Part shown: one piece after another, positions 28,393-37,644 of the stretch | Layout: the number at the start of each line of letters is the position of its first letter | Position numbering within the stretch: the stretch's first letter is position 1 | From: an uncultured Bacilli bacterium | GTDB taxonomy: Bacteria; Bacillota_I; Bacilli_A; RF39; UBA660 | Direction: 5' to 3' | Assembly: GCA_910584655.1 (NCBI GenBank) | Contig: CAJUBJ010000002.1 | Location: 195,480 to 259,479, forward strand | Length of the DNA stretch: 64,000 nt | Position numbers and translations under genes: made by a program | The notes under the pieces: model-generated | Seen by the model: only the letters and a program-made list of their open reading frames with translations | What the model was told of the DNA's origin: nothing | Database searches by the model: none

Positions 28393-29676
28393 TCACCTAT
28401 ATTTACTTAATAGTTCTTCCATTTCATTTAACTCCTCTGGAGTCATTTCTTCTTTTTTTATTTCTTGATTAAACCAAACTGGTTCTTCTTGAGTTGAAGT
28501 TTTTGACTTACTTGTTTGACTTATTTTTTTATTATATTTAGTATTTTCTTTTTTGGCTAGTTCCATAGCTTCTGCTGCTGTTTCAACGTTGCATCTTTTC
28601 CATTGACCAGCTATAGTTTCAACAAAAGATTGATTAAGTTTATTGTTATTTTTCTTTAGAACATAATCAATTAAAACATTTACAACAGCTGGTTGAAGAT
28701 TTAAATCAACTAGTAAAGTTTCTAAAAGACGTAAATCTCTTGATGTTGGATTTGAACCTTTGTATTTTATTTTCAAAAAGTCATATGGTGTTGTATTCTC
28801 AAACATGTATGTAATTTGTGCTAAAGCACTTGTATCTCCTGATGGACTTTTTAAATATTCTGGTTGAGTTCGATATACTAGCGTTGGTAGTTTTCCATTA
28901 TTATTGTATTGATAATATTTCCTTGTATTTTTTCGGAGTTCCTCTTTATCAAATGTTCCTCTTTCGTTAATAACTGTTCTAAGTATTTCTACCATTTTTA
29001 ATGTATCTATATCATAAATGAAGGAAAGCTGATCAATTAGTTCCTTTGTTTTTTTTGTTAGGGCGGATTCTCTTAATGTTCCTTTTGGCATAGAAGCAAT
29101 TAGTAAATCATAATCAATGTTACTTTCTAACTTAATATTCAAGGAATTTTTTTCTCTTGTTTCTATTGGATCAATATTTGATGAGGATTTATAAGTTAAA
29201 TTTAATTCTTTTGAGACATCTTCATATTCTTTTAAATCTATTTTTGGTAATTCATATTCTGCTTTTATAAGTTCGTATTCTAATTTACCAAGATTATTAT
29301 ATAAAGTAATATTAAATATTGGATTTGAAAAAAATTCTTTTGGACTTAAAGGAGAATATAATTCATAAACATAAGAATTTGGTTCTCCTTCTTTAAAATA
29401 TGATTTTAATAAGCCTACTCCTTCTAAAGATTCTCTTGCTATTTTTATTATTTCAATACTGCTTTTCATAATAGTCATTAAGTGATGGTGAGTATAATCT
29501 GTACTAATAAATTCCAATAATCTAATATCTCTTAGTAACGTAAAGTATAAACTAATTGCGATTGGACCGATGATAGGTTCGTACAATGAAATGATGTTTT
29601 TCTTATCATCTTCAGTAATAATTGATTTATTTACTACGGTATAAGTATCTGCAGGTAATAGAGAAATTAATTTCAT
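28393..29676 (-). CDS. dnaB: Replication initiation and membrane attachment protein DnaB
   Basis: A 427-residue firmicute DnaB (not the E. coli helicase), a DnaD-like co-loader that works with DnaI at the origin. The N-terminal DnaD-like winged domain contains LYEPIIGPIAISLYFTLL; the C-terminal DnaB_2 region contains YDFLKIKYKGSNPTSRD and PAVVNVLIDYVL. Start at 29676 follows GAAGGTGG. Adjacent dnaI confirms the call. Confidence 0.92.
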   Translation of the reverse strand: MKLISLLPADTYTVVNKSIITEDDKKNIISLYEPIIGPIAISLYFTLLRDIRLLEFISTDYTHHHLMTIMKSSIEIIKIARESLEGVGLLKSYFKEGEPNSYVYELYSPLSPKEFFSNPIFNITLYNNLGKLEYELIKAEYELPKIDLKEYEDVSKELNLTYKSSSNIDPIETREKNSLNIKLESNIDYDLLIASMPKGTLRESALTKKTKELIDQLSFIYDIDTLKMVEILRTVINERGTFDKEELRKNTRKYYQYNNNGKLPTLVYRTQPEYLKSPSGDTSALAQITYMFENTTPYDFLKIKYKGSNPTSRDLRLLETLLVDLNLQPAVVNVLIDYVLKKNNNKLNQSFVETIAGQWKRCNVETAAEAMELAKKENTKYNKKISQTSKSKTSTQEEPVWFNQEIKKEEMTPEELNEMEELLSKYR

Positions 29677-29751
29677 CAGTCCACCTTCTTTCATAATGTA
29701 TTATATAATATCAAAAGTGTTTTTCCAAGAATAAAAGGTTTATTTTAAAAT

Positions 29752-29777
29752 AAAAAAACATGAACTAGTCATGTTTT
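29752..29777 (-). terminator. Terminator
   Basis: A 9-bp stem (29755-29763 with 29769-29777), 5-base loop and minus-strand U-run, ending the 29776-31005 gene. Confidence 0.85.
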
Positions 29778-31005
29778 AGGACGGCGTTTGTGCAGATAAT
29801 TCTGTATCTTGATTAACAGCAATAACTATATTATTTTCGTAGTTGTTATCTTTATTATTTTCTTCTTGACTTTCTACTGGATTTGGAACTGGATTTTTTT
29901 CAAGTTCATCATTTAATTCAGTATCTTCACTAGTCGGATTTTTTTCAGTATCTTGGTTGTCATCTTTAATATCGTCATCATTTTTTATAATTTCTATATT
30001 TAAAGATACAACGTAATTAATTCCATCTATTTCTAAAATTAAATTGATATTTTTTGTTTTTAGTATAGATAAATTAATCCAAGCGACTATTTGGTTATCT
30101 TCTAATTTTTGATGCCATATATTTTCTTTATTTGCAATAGATATCCCTAATATGTTTGATCTTATTGTTTCTTTTTTTGGTTCATTTGATAAAGTAAGAA
30201 CAATAGGAATTTCGTTTTCTTTAGAAGATTCATTAACTGATAAATTTATTTTATTTTCTGTTAATGATATTTTAGAATTACTTAATGTTTCTTTAAGTGT
30301 TTCATACTTTTCTTGAGTTATTGAATCATCTATTATTTCATCGTTTAACTTTAGTAATGTTGCACTTTCAGGATTTAAGTAATCATATACTGTTAGTGTT
30401 AGCTCCTTAGTAATTCCACCATATGTATAATAATATTTATAAGTACCAGCATTTAAAGTTAGATATCCACTACTGATATCTACAATCATATAAGTTTCAT
30501 CAATTAATTGTCTAATAGTTAATTGAGATTCTGCTTCTGTACCATTACTTAGTAAAACATTTCTATCTATTTTTATTATGTCATTTACATAGGCTTTTGT
30601 TACTATGGTTTCTTTTATTTGCCAACTATTATAAATATCTATTGGTTCTTTTTGACTATCTTTTACATCTTCTTTTATAGCATTATTATTTTTAGAAGGT
30701 TTCTTTTTTTCTTCTTTTGGTGCTACTGCAAGATATGCTTTTTTATAACTAGTATTATTTTTAGTATTCACTACTTTTTCAGGAGCAACTTCTATTAAGC
30801 TGTTCTCTGATTTACTAGGTTCTAAATTAGCTTCTGCATCTACATCTTGTCCTTTTTCGTTTATAGGAGCATCTTCGATTAATATTCTTTCATTATCAGA
30901 AAAATTTTTAATTACCAATACCCCTATTGCTACTATTAGGATTATACTAAGAAGAGCAAACATTATTCTTTCTTCTCTAGTAAGTCCTTCTTCATTTGCT
31001 TTCAT
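29776..31005 (-). CDS. Single-pass membrane protein with Ig-like external domain, unknown
   Basis: A 409-residue protein: short cytosolic N terminus (MKANEEGLTREER), one membrane helix (about 15-33), a charged linker, then beta-rich segments (TAYVNDII-type, SSGYLTLNAGTYKYYYTYGG, LTLTVYDYLNPE) that look like bacterial Ig-like/SLAP folds, and an acidic Asn/Glu/Asp-rich tail. A surface location is expected. There is no sortase motif. Ribosome site AGGAG with 9-base spacing. Confidence 0.65.
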   Translation of the reverse strand: MKANEEGLTREERIMFALLSIILIVAIGVLVIKNFSDNERILIEDAPINEKGQDVDAEANLEPSKSENSLIEVAPEKVVNTKNNTSYKKAYLAVAPKEEKKKPSKNNNAIKEDVKDSQKEPIDIYNSWQIKETIVTKAYVNDIIKIDRNVLLSNGTEAESQLTIRQLIDETYMIVDISSGYLTLNAGTYKYYYTYGGITKELTLTVYDYLNPESATLLKLNDEIIDDSITQEKYETLKETLSNSKISLTENKINLSVNESSKENEIPIVLTLSNEPKKETIRSNILGISIANKENIWHQKLEDNQIVAWINLSILKTKNINLILEIDGINYVVSLNIEIIKNDDDIKDDNQDTEKNPTSEDTELNDELEKNPVPNPVESQEENNKDNNYENNIVIAVNQDTELSAQTPS

Positions 31006-31024
31006 CTAAAATTATCTCCTTTTT

Positions 31025-31048
31025 TTATAACAAGAAATAATTTTTCAC
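31025..31048 (-). CDS. Possible 7-codon leader peptide
   Basis: On the minus strand GGAGG lies six bases before a GTG that opens a 7-codon frame (VKNYFLL) ending in TAA, 4 bases before the AAAGGAG site of the 29776-31005 gene. Such a minigene could couple or attenuate translation, but length alone makes chance occurrence likely. Confidence 0.2.
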   Translation of the reverse strand: MKNYFLL

Positions 31049-31167
31049 TTTGACCTCCAAACTATTCTAGTAACTTTTTTGGTATTATGTTACTTTGACT
31101 AACACTCTACCATCACTTAATTGTGAATACTCTTTATTATACTTTTTATTTAGTAATTTATCAATAG

Positions 31168-31189
31168 AAAAGAAGGATTAACATCCTTC
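31168..31189 (-). terminator. Terminator of the thioredoxin-like gene
   Basis: A 7-bp GAAGGAT stem (31172-31178 with 31183-31189) and a short minus-strand U-run, overlapping the stop codon. Confidence 0.65.
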
Positions 31190-32146
31190 ACTATCCTTAT
31201 CACAATCACTATTTAAGTATCTAGAAATTATACTAGTATAAGTATTTAATAGTTCTACTTCTTCTTCTTTTGTTAAGTCTCTAAGTTTTCCTTCTTCATC
31301 TTTTTGATGATTATTTACTGTACCTTGATGAAAACCAACTACAACACCATCTTTAACTGCAACTACTGTTGGAGCTGCTAAACGTTTTTCCCCTGTATTT
31401 ACTTGTTTTCCACTCTCAGTAGTTAGGACATAATCATCTAAATCATTTGCTAAAGCTAATAAAATGTTATAGTATGCATCTTCTGCTTCTTTTGTTTTTT
31501 TAGCTTTATCTTTAGAATTTAGTGTATATGTGTCTCTTATATCTTTGCTAGTATCATCATCTGGTCTTACATTAACATAATAAATTTTATCAAGTTCAGA
31601 TGAGTTCATAGCGTTAAGTAGGATTGGTGTTGAATTACGACACCATGGGCAAGCAGCAAATCCAAAGTATATAATACCATTTCCTGAATCTAAAATTTCA
31701 GCTGCTTCTTTAACTGATATATATACAATATTATTGTCGTCCATTATTTTGATATCTTTGTTTATTTGACCATTTGAACGTGTTGTTCCATTTAAAGATT
31801 CATATTCTTCTTTAAATGCTTTTTCATCAGCTGTTGCAACATAATTATTTTCTGAACTATTATTTTTCTTTTTATAATCAACTATTAGATAGCCACCAAT
31901 ACAAACTATTACAATAAGCAAAGCTGCTAAGAATATACGTCCATAATGATTTTCTTCTTGAACAATGGTTTTTTTCGTTGTAGGAGTTGTTTTAGCCTTT
32001 GTTTTATTATTTGAATCTTTTTTTACTGCAGTCTTTTTTACTGAAGTGTTTTTTTGAACACTTTTACTTGTTGTTTTTGCTGGAGTTTTTTTCTTCACTT
32101 CTGTTTTTTTTGTTGTTTCTTTTTTTGTGTTTTCTTCTTTTGTCAT
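31178..32146 (-). CDS. Membrane-anchored thioredoxin-fold protein (CPWC)
   Basis: A 322-residue protein. Residues 1-66 are an unusually Lys/Thr-rich, histone-like cytosolic tail with KKT repeats; residues 70-90 form one membrane helix; the rest is external. The redox motif CPWC lies at 166-169 in GFAACPWCRN, followed by a strand and a later cis-Pro segment (LAAPTVVAV). Two further cysteines end the protein (CDKDSEGC). The arrangement resembles bacteriocin-transport-accessory/PedC-type thioredoxins. A role in external disulfide chemistry is likely. Ribosome site GGAAGG. Confidence 0.78.
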   Translation of the reverse strand: MTKEENTKKETTKKTEVKKKTPAKTTSKSVQKNTSVKKTAVKKDSNNKTKAKTTPTTKKTIVQEENHYGRIFLAALLIVIVCIGGYLIVDYKKKNNSSENNYVATADEKAFKEEYESLNGTTRSNGQINKDIKIMDDNNIVYISVKEAAEILDSGNGIIYFGFAACPWCRNSTPILLNAMNSSELDKIYYVNVRPDDDTSKDIRDTYTLNSKDKAKKTKEAEDAYYNILLALANDLDDYVLTTESGKQVNTGEKRLAAPTVVAVKDGVVVGFHQGTVNNHQKDEEGKLRDLTKEEEVELLNTYTSIISRYLNSDCDKDSEGC

Positions 32147-32329
32147 ATTAATAATTCCTTCCTTATTACTACTATAAAATACTTTGTCCCCCTAACAATA
32201 ATATTTTTAATTAAAGTGGTACAAATTTATTAATAGTTTCTTAGGCATTGAAGTTATTTTTAATACCTAACCTATAATCATTATATCAATAGAGTTAAAA
32301 ATAGTAAAACATATTTTGATTAACAAGTA

Positions 32330-33448
32330 TTAATCCTCTATTATCTCTTCTATTTTTGGGTCACACTTAGCGTTTTCAAAAGTAAGGTTTTTATCGCCAA
32401 TTATTATGTCTTTACTTACGTTTTTATCACAGACTAGAATATTGTATGTTTCAAAATTATAAATAATCGACTCATCTTCTTCACTTTTTGTCTCTGATAA
32501 AGCTTGATTATATATTTCATCAATTTTTAATTTATTTGAAGAAAGTACATACGCTAGTTCATATTTTGTCTCATTAGGATAAGTTACGATAATGTTATCG
32601 ATACATTGGGTATATATTTTGTTATTTTCATTTGTATAAATAATGTTTTTTTCTTCAGTACATTTAGAACTACTCGTAGCTGTTATGTTATATTCCTTTA
32701 GTTCTATTGTACTTAGTACTTTACTTTCATACATATAAATTACATATTTATTTCCTTCTATTTCTAAATTTTTTATGATACCTACAACGGTTATTTCGTC
32801 ATAAACATCATAACTATCTAGTAATGGAGAATCCTCATTAAATATTATTCTTAAAGTTATATTATCAGCAAATGATACATATCCATTTAATGTGATATCT
32901 TTATTTTCATATGGACTCATTTCAATATAATTTCGTCCTGTTTTTTTGCTTATTTTACCATTTATTTTAACGTATAGATTTTTATAATCGTTATAGTTTT
33001 CAACAATTGAGTTTAAAAAAGAATTTGAATCAATAATATCTATATCTTCAATGTTACACATATAGCCTTTGTTGTTAAATAAATCTACTTTAACATCTGT
33101 GTAATTATTTTTATCGCATTGCCATACTCGTAGACCTATTGCATTATATACACGAGCATTTTCTGTATTTGTTATGTTATAAGCAAATACGGGAATTCTT
33201 TTTAATGATACAACTATTATTCCATCGATAAATAAAGATAATATAAAAAATATAATAAATAAAAAGATGGAACTATTTAATTTTAGTTTGTAGTTTTTTA
33301 CTAAATTAAATATTAATAATAATAGCGATGTTAACCATAATAATGGTCTGATAACACCTGATGTTTCTAAGACAATTGACAATACAATTAGAACGAAACT
33401 TATAATTAATAAAATTTTATTTAACTTTGATTCTTTACTATTTTTCAT
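32330..33448 (-). CDS. Membrane protein with beta-rich external domain, unknown
   Basis: A 372-residue protein with three N-terminal membrane helices (about 10-82) and a large external part. Two successive beta-rich segments (NLYVKINGKISKKTG, DEITVVGIIKNLEIEGNKY) look like OB-fold strands, as in tRNA_anti-like domains. Six to eight Cys in the external part are spaced as possible disulfides. No firm family. Ribosome site AGGAGAG. Confidence 0.6.
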   Translation of the reverse strand: MKNSKESKLNKILLIISFVLIVLSIVLETSGVIRPLLWLTSLLLLIFNLVKNYKLKLNSSIFLFIIFFILSLFIDGIIVVSLKRIPVFAYNITNTENARVYNAIGLRVWQCDKNNYTDVKVDLFNNKGYMCNIEDIDIIDSNSFLNSIVENYNDYKNLYVKINGKISKKTGRNYIEMSPYENKDITLNGYVSFADNITLRIIFNEDSPLLDSYDVYDEITVVGIIKNLEIEGNKYVIYMYESKVLSTIELKEYNITATSSSKCTEEKNIIYTNENNKIYTQCIDNIIVTYPNETKYELAYVLSSNKLKIDEIYNQALSETKSEEDESIIYNFETYNILVCDKNVSKDIIIGDKNLTFENAKCDPKIEEIIED

Positions 33449-33488
33449 ACTTATTCTCTCCTACCATATTAAGTATATAAAAAAACAT

Positions 33489-33523
33489 AAAAAAAAGCCA
33501 TAAATTATTTATCATTTATGACT
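33489..33523 (-). terminator. Terminator of the HU gene
   Basis: A 10-bp stem with one wobble pair (33496-33505 with 33514-33523) and a minus-strand U7 run. Confidence 0.85.
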
Positions 33524-33543
33524 CTTTTTATATCTTTTTAAAA

Positions 33544-33816
33544 TTAGTTAAGTGCTGATTTTAGTTTGCTTCCAGCTTTGAATGAAGCAACAGTTTTAGC
33601 AGGAATACTAATATTTTCTTTTGTTAATGGATTAATTCCTTCTCTTGCAGCTCTTTCTTTAGCACTGAAAGTACCGAAACCAACTAAAGCAACTTTACCT
33701 TCTTTTTTAAGACCTGCTGTAATTCCTTCTAATGCAGCATCTAATGCACGAGTTGCATCAGCTTTAGTTAAACCAGCTTTTGCTGCCATAAATTCTACTA
33801 ATTCTTGTTTTCCCAT
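33544..33816 (-). CDS. hup: DNA-binding protein HU
   Basis: A 90-residue histone-like HU protein that bends and compacts DNA as a dimer. The N-terminal dimerisation helices (MGKQELVEFMAAKAG), GFGTFSAKERAAREG core and the arm NPLTKENISIPAKTVASFKAG are all typical. The start at 33816 follows GGGAGG; the longer frame lacks a site. A sigma-A promoter with TTGATT and TATTTT lies upstream, and its leader contains a hairpin. Confidence 0.97.
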   Translation of the reverse strand: MGKQELVEFMAAKAGLTKADATRALDAALEGITAGLKKEGKVALVGFGTFSAKERAAREGINPLTKENISIPAKTVASFKAGSKLKSALN

Positions 33817-33848
33817 GATTTTACCTCCCAATAAAATTTCTTTTAATT

Positions 33849-33866
33849 GTAAGGGATTAGCCTTAC
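33849..33866 (-). promoter_or_regulatory. Leader hairpin in the HU mRNA
   Basis: A 6-bp GC-rich stem (GTAAGG/CCTTAC, loop of 6) lies between the predicted promoter and the ribosome site of hup. In a region this AT-rich it stands out, and may stabilise the mRNA or regulate it. Confidence 0.4.
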
Positions 33867-33872
33867 ATATTA

Positions 33873-33901
33873 AAAATATCAGAAATAGCTGGTTAAATCA
33901 A
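33873..33901 (-). promoter_or_regulatory. Sigma-A promoter of hup
   Basis: On the minus strand TTGATT (33896-33901), a 17-base spacer and TATTTT (33873-33878) with extended TG. Confidence 0.6.
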
Positions 33902-33998
33902 GATAAATTGCGTATTTTCTTTAAAAATCTATAAATTTAAGTCAAGTTTCTGAAAAAAATTGAATATTTTTATAGTTATATTAATTTTTAAATATTTA

Positions 33999-34454
33999 TT
34001 ATATAGATATTTCTCCAGATATTATTTTGTCAATAATTACTTCTGCTCTTGATTCAAGTTGTGGGAGTTTATTTAAAGAAAAGAATTTTAATTCTTTACT
34101 TTCATTATCAGAATCTTCAATTTCTCCGCTGTAGTTTTTAACTTTAAATAGAACTATAACTGTACACATTTTGTCTCCATTGGGATATTCAAAATAATAA
34201 TCTTTTCCAGATAAGATATCAACTAATTGTAAATCTTCAGCAGTTATTCCTGCTTCTTCTTTTAATTCTCTGATAGCAGTTGTTTTTATATCTTCATATA
34301 ATTCCATAGACCCTCCTGGAATTCCCCATGTATTGGTATCACTTCTTAAATTCAATAATAATTCATTTTTTTCATTAAAAACTAAAGTAGTTGCTCCAAC
34401 CCCAATTATAGGGGCATGTCCAACATATTTTCTCAAATTCATTATATAACTCAT
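33999..34454 (-). CDS. NUDIX hydrolase
   Basis: A 151-residue NUDIX hydrolase. The Nudix box is complete: Gly, then SMELYE, then a seven-residue step to RELKEEAGI, which binds the catalytic Mg ions. The preceding LRSDTNTWGIPGG is typical for a family acting on nucleoside diphosphate-linked substrates. The substrate cannot be told. Ribosome site GGAG. Confidence 0.9.
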   Translation of the reverse strand: MSYIMNLRKYVGHAPIIGVGATTLVFNEKNELLLNLRSDTNTWGIPGGSMELYEDIKTTAIRELKEEAGITAEDLQLVDILSGKDYYFEYPNGDKMCTVIVLFKVKNYSGEIEDSDNESKELKFFSLNKLPQLESRAEVIIDKIISGEISI

Positions 34455-34553
34455 TTATTTCTCCTCCACTAAAGAAAGTTTATAAATAGCATTTTATCAT
34501 TCTTACTTTGTTTTTTAAAGTTTATATAATATGATTTATCAGAAACTTGTCAC

Positions 34554-34581
34554 AAAAAAAGCATTGATATATCAATGCTTT
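34554..34581 (-). terminator. Terminator
   Basis: A perfect 24-base palindrome (34558-34581) with minus-strand U7 downstream of the zinc-ribbon gene. Confidence 0.9.
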
Positions 34582-34582
34582 A

Positions 34583-36013
34583 TTAGTTTTCTATTTCAGG
34601 AGTTGGATTTTCATTTGGTGTTTGTGGCGTATTTTCTGGTGGTGTTAGATTTTCTTCTTTATTTTCAACATTTTCATCAGAGGTATTTTCTCCATTGTTT
34701 TCATTATTATCTACAATAGGTGGTTCTTCTTTTGGCTTATTAGATTCATTTACAACTCCCCTATAGATATTGAAGATATCGCTATACATATCCATTGTAC
34801 TAATTGCTTTTATTGATTCATCTGAATATGCAATGGTTCCCATCATTTCTGTTATATCTGCTTCATATTTAGTTTTACTATCTTCACTTTGGTAAACAAT
34901 TGTTACTCCTAAAGTTAAGTTAGAGCCTCCACCAATAAAATATATTTGTACTGGCAAATCATTAAATTTTGCATTTACTGAATATGCGTCTTTTGCACTT
35001 ATTGATAATTCTGTTACTTCAGAATTTTCAAATGAACTATTTTTTAAGATAGACTCTATCATTTCTTTAGAAATATTTTGAATGTTACTTGATGAATGAT
35101 CTAATTTTATTGCAACTGTTTCACTTGAGTTTGTTAATATAACGTTTGTCCCATCTTCATTTATTAGCCAACCTTCTGGTAATTCAAACTTGTATCCATT
35201 TGAAGTTACTGACGTCATTGCTATTGGTTCTTCTGGTTGAGGTGTTTGGACTTTGTTTGTTTTTAGTCCTTTTCCCATTGTCATATATAGTGCTACTCCT
35301 GCAACTAGTAATAAGACTACAAAAGATATTGCAAGAACATTTTTATTACCTTTTTTCTTAGGTTTTTGTTTAGCCTGTGTAGGGGCATTTACAACTGTTT
35401 GATTAGGTACTATTGATGTATTATTTCCATTCAAAGAAGATGGAATACTTGGGATTGGTGATTGTGCATCTATCGGAGCAATTGTAGGTGCTATGGAACT
35501 GATTTGTGTTGCTTCTACTGGTGCTTGTTTAATATTTTGTGTTGCTACATTATTTACTGGTGCTTGTTGCTCTTGTACAACCTTAACTTCTCCTTGAACA
35601 GCTTGTTGTGGGGCACTTTTTTCTATTTGTTGTATAGGCGTCTCATTTGTTTGTGCTGGCGTTTGAACTGCAGAAGCCACTTCTATTGATTGGGATTGCA
35701 CTACGTTATCATTAGTTTTTTGTTGAACTGTTTGAGCAGGTGTAGTTTGAACTTCTGTTGCATTAACTGGCTCTATAACAATTTCAGATTTATTTTCAGT
35801 TTGTATTTGATTATTTATATTTTTTACTTGAGATGGTTCATTTATTGCAGGTGATACTGTTTGAGTAGCGACTGGCTTAGAAACAGAATTTACAACAACA
35901 TTGCTTTGTACTGGAGTTGCATTAGATTCTGACGCTATATTAGTACCACATATTGGGCATGATGTTACCCCTGCTTGTAATGGATTTCCACATTTTGGAC
36001 AATTATTCATCAT
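34583..36013 (-). CDS. Zinc-ribbon membrane protein
   Basis: A 476-residue protein. An N-terminal zinc ribbon has CPKC (5-8) and CPIC (19-22). It is followed by about 200 residues of disordered Gln/Thr/Pro/Val-rich linker, one membrane helix near residue 226-246, an external domain resembling a PsbP/DcrB-like fold (residues about 265-430), and an acidic Asn/Pro tail. Ribosome site AGGAGG. It sits directly downstream of spoIVA but is separated by a terminator. Function unknown. Confidence 0.7.
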   Translation of the reverse strand: MMNNCPKCGNPLQAGVTSCPICGTNIASESNATPVQSNVVVNSVSKPVATQTVSPAINEPSQVKNINNQIQTENKSEIVIEPVNATEVQTTPAQTVQQKTNDNVVQSQSIEVASAVQTPAQTNETPIQQIEKSAPQQAVQGEVKVVQEQQAPVNNVATQNIKQAPVEATQISSIAPTIAPIDAQSPIPSIPSSLNGNNTSIVPNQTVVNAPTQAKQKPKKKGNKNVLAISFVVLLLVAGVALYMTMGKGLKTNKVQTPQPEEPIAMTSVTSNGYKFELPEGWLINEDGTNVILTNSSETVAIKLDHSSSNIQNISKEMIESILKNSSFENSEVTELSISAKDAYSVNAKFNDLPVQIYFIGGGSNLTLGVTIVYQSEDSKTKYEADITEMMGTIAYSDESIKAISTMDMYSDIFNIYRGVVNESNKPKEEPPIVDNNENNGENTSDENVENKEENLTPPENTPQTPNENPTPEIEN

Positions 36014-36062
36014 GTTGTTTCCTCCTATTGTATATTACTTACATTATAATATAAAAAATAAG

Positions 36063-36096
36063 AAAAAGCCATAGTATTTTTTATATAACTATAGCT
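36063..36096 (-). terminator. Terminator of spoIVA
   Basis: A 9-bp stem with one wobble (36067-36075 with 36088-36096) and minus-strand U5, overlapping the last codons. Confidence 0.75.
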
Positions 36097-37559
36097 ATTA
36101 AATTATTTGAACCTTTATTAACTATTTTTGTTACTGTTTGAGACAACTTATATCTTGTTGATTCTGGCACGACTGATAATTTAGCTTGAATTCCTTCTTT
36201 TACAATAACATCTAGGCTTCGACCAAATATTTCACTACGCCAAATATTTTCAGGATTGGTTTCATAATCTTTCATTAAATAATTAATTAATTCTTTACTT
36301 TGTAGTTCACTACCAATAATTGGTTCAAAAACACTTATAACATCCGCTTTAATAATATGATATGATGCCGCTGTTGCTTTTAATTTAACTCCAAAACGGC
36401 TTCCTTGTTTAACGATTGATGGTGTTTCTAATTGCATATCTTTTAAATTAGGGTAAACAATCCCATAGCCTGTTTGCTTGGCTGTTTTTAATGCTGTTTT
36501 TATCATTTCTGTTTCTTCTTTACTTTCTTTATAGGAAGAGAATATTTTTAGCATTCCAGCTTTAGTATTAACGGTATCTCCCATCATTTCATTTAAAACT
36601 TCATTATATAAAGAATCGTCACTATCTAAATTTACATTGACTATTCCTGTTGCAGTATCTACATTACTTATATACGCTTTACTAATATATTTACTATCTT
36701 TGTAATAATTTAGAATATCATCAACATCTTTTATTTTATTAACACTTATTGTACTAGATTTTATTTTATTTATATATTCTTCTTTGACTGCATGATTATT
36801 TGGTAAAATATGAACCCATTCTGGCAATTTAATATCAATGCTTAAAACTGGGAACTCATATAATGCTGATTTTAATATGTCATAAATTTCATATTCTGTC
36901 ATAGTTTCTACACTGATTGGAAGAACTGGTACATTATGTTCTTCTCTTAATGAATTGGCAAGTTTTTGGGTTTTATCTGATTCAGGTTCTGAGCTATTTA
37001 ATACAACTATAAATGGTTTATTAATACTTTTTAATTCTGAGATGACTTTATTTTCTGCTTCAATATAGCTTTCTCTTTTAATTTCACCAAATGAGCCATC
37101 TGTTGTGACAACAATTCCAATAGTAGCATGATCCCTGATTACCTTTTCAGTACCAATTTCAGCTGCTGTTTCAAAGTTAACAGGTTCTTTAAACCATGGT
37201 GTTAAGACCATTCTTGGATTTCCATTTTCGTCTTCATAACCATTAGAACCTGGAACAATGTAGCCTACACAATCAATTAATTTAATATTAGTACTAAATT
37301 CTTCTACTTTAATTGTGGCACCATTACTTGGTACAAATTTTGGTTCTGTTGTCATAATTGTTTTGCCTTGAGCACTTTGTGGCATTTCATCTAAACAGTG
37401 TTTTTTTTCGTACTCATCAGCAATATTAGGTACAACTAAATTTTCGATAAATCTCTTGATAAAGGTAGACTTACCTGTTCTAACAGCACCAACAACTCCT
37501 AAGTATATTTCACCATTACCCCTTTTAGAAATAGATTCTATAATTTTGTTATCTTTCAA
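36081..37559 (-). CDS. spoIVA: Stage IV sporulation protein A
   Basis: A 492-residue ATPase that polymerises on the forespore surface to form the base of the spore coat. It equals the Bacillus protein in length and follows it closely along its whole course: P-loop GAVRTGKSTF (24-33), KTIMTTEPKFVP, DCVGY (Walker B region), GVVTTDGS-type segment, and the C-terminal KQTGYGI and IFGRSLD blocks. The start codon is TTG at 37559 behind GGGGTG. Expressed from a probable mother-cell promoter; a sigma-E-like -10 (CATAAACT) lies at 37586-37593. Confidence 0.97.
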   Translation of the reverse strand: MKDNKIIESISKRGNGEIYLGVVGAVRTGKSTFIKRFIENLVVPNIADEYEKKHCLDEMPQSAQGKTIMTTEPKFVPSNGATIKVEEFSTNIKLIDCVGYIVPGSNGYEDENGNPRMVLTPWFKEPVNFETAAEIGTEKVIRDHATIGIVVTTDGSFGEIKRESYIEAENKVISELKSINKPFIVVLNSSEPESDKTQKLANSLREEHNVPVLPISVETMTEYEIYDILKSALYEFPVLSIDIKLPEWVHILPNNHAVKEEYINKIKSSTISVNKIKDVDDILNYYKDSKYISKAYISNVDTATGIVNVNLDSDDSLYNEVLNEMMGDTVNTKAGMLKIFSSYKESKEETEMIKTALKTAKQTGYGIVYPNLKDMQLETPSIVKQGSRFGVKLKATAASYHIIKADVISVFEPIIGSELQSKELINYLMKDYETNPENIWRSEIFGRSLDVIVKEGIQAKLSVVPESTRYKLSQTVTKIVNKGSNNLIAIVI

Positions 37560-37585
37560 TATAACACCCCTATCATTTCTAATTA

Positions 37586-37593
37586 AGTTTATG
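37586..37593 (-). promoter_or_regulatory. Sigma-E-like -10 element of spoIVA
   Basis: CATAAACT on the minus strand fits the sigma-E -10 CATACANT in all but one base and leaves a workable leader before the TTG start. No convincing sigma-E -35 (ATATT type) was found at 13-15 bases upstream. Confidence 0.35.
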
Positions 37594-37617
37594 AACTAAT
37601 ATTTTTTTTAGAACAAA

Positions 37618-37644
37618 AGAAAAAAATTAGTTAAATACTAATTT
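37618..37644 (-). terminator. Terminator
   Basis: An 8-bp stem (37624-37631 with 37637-37644) with minus-strand U-run, overlapping the stop of the 37638 gene. Confidence 0.75.

Noticed and set aside
33566..33934. Plus-strand open frame of 122 codons over the HU gene
   Set aside because: Antisense shadow of hup without a ribosome site or plausible protein character.
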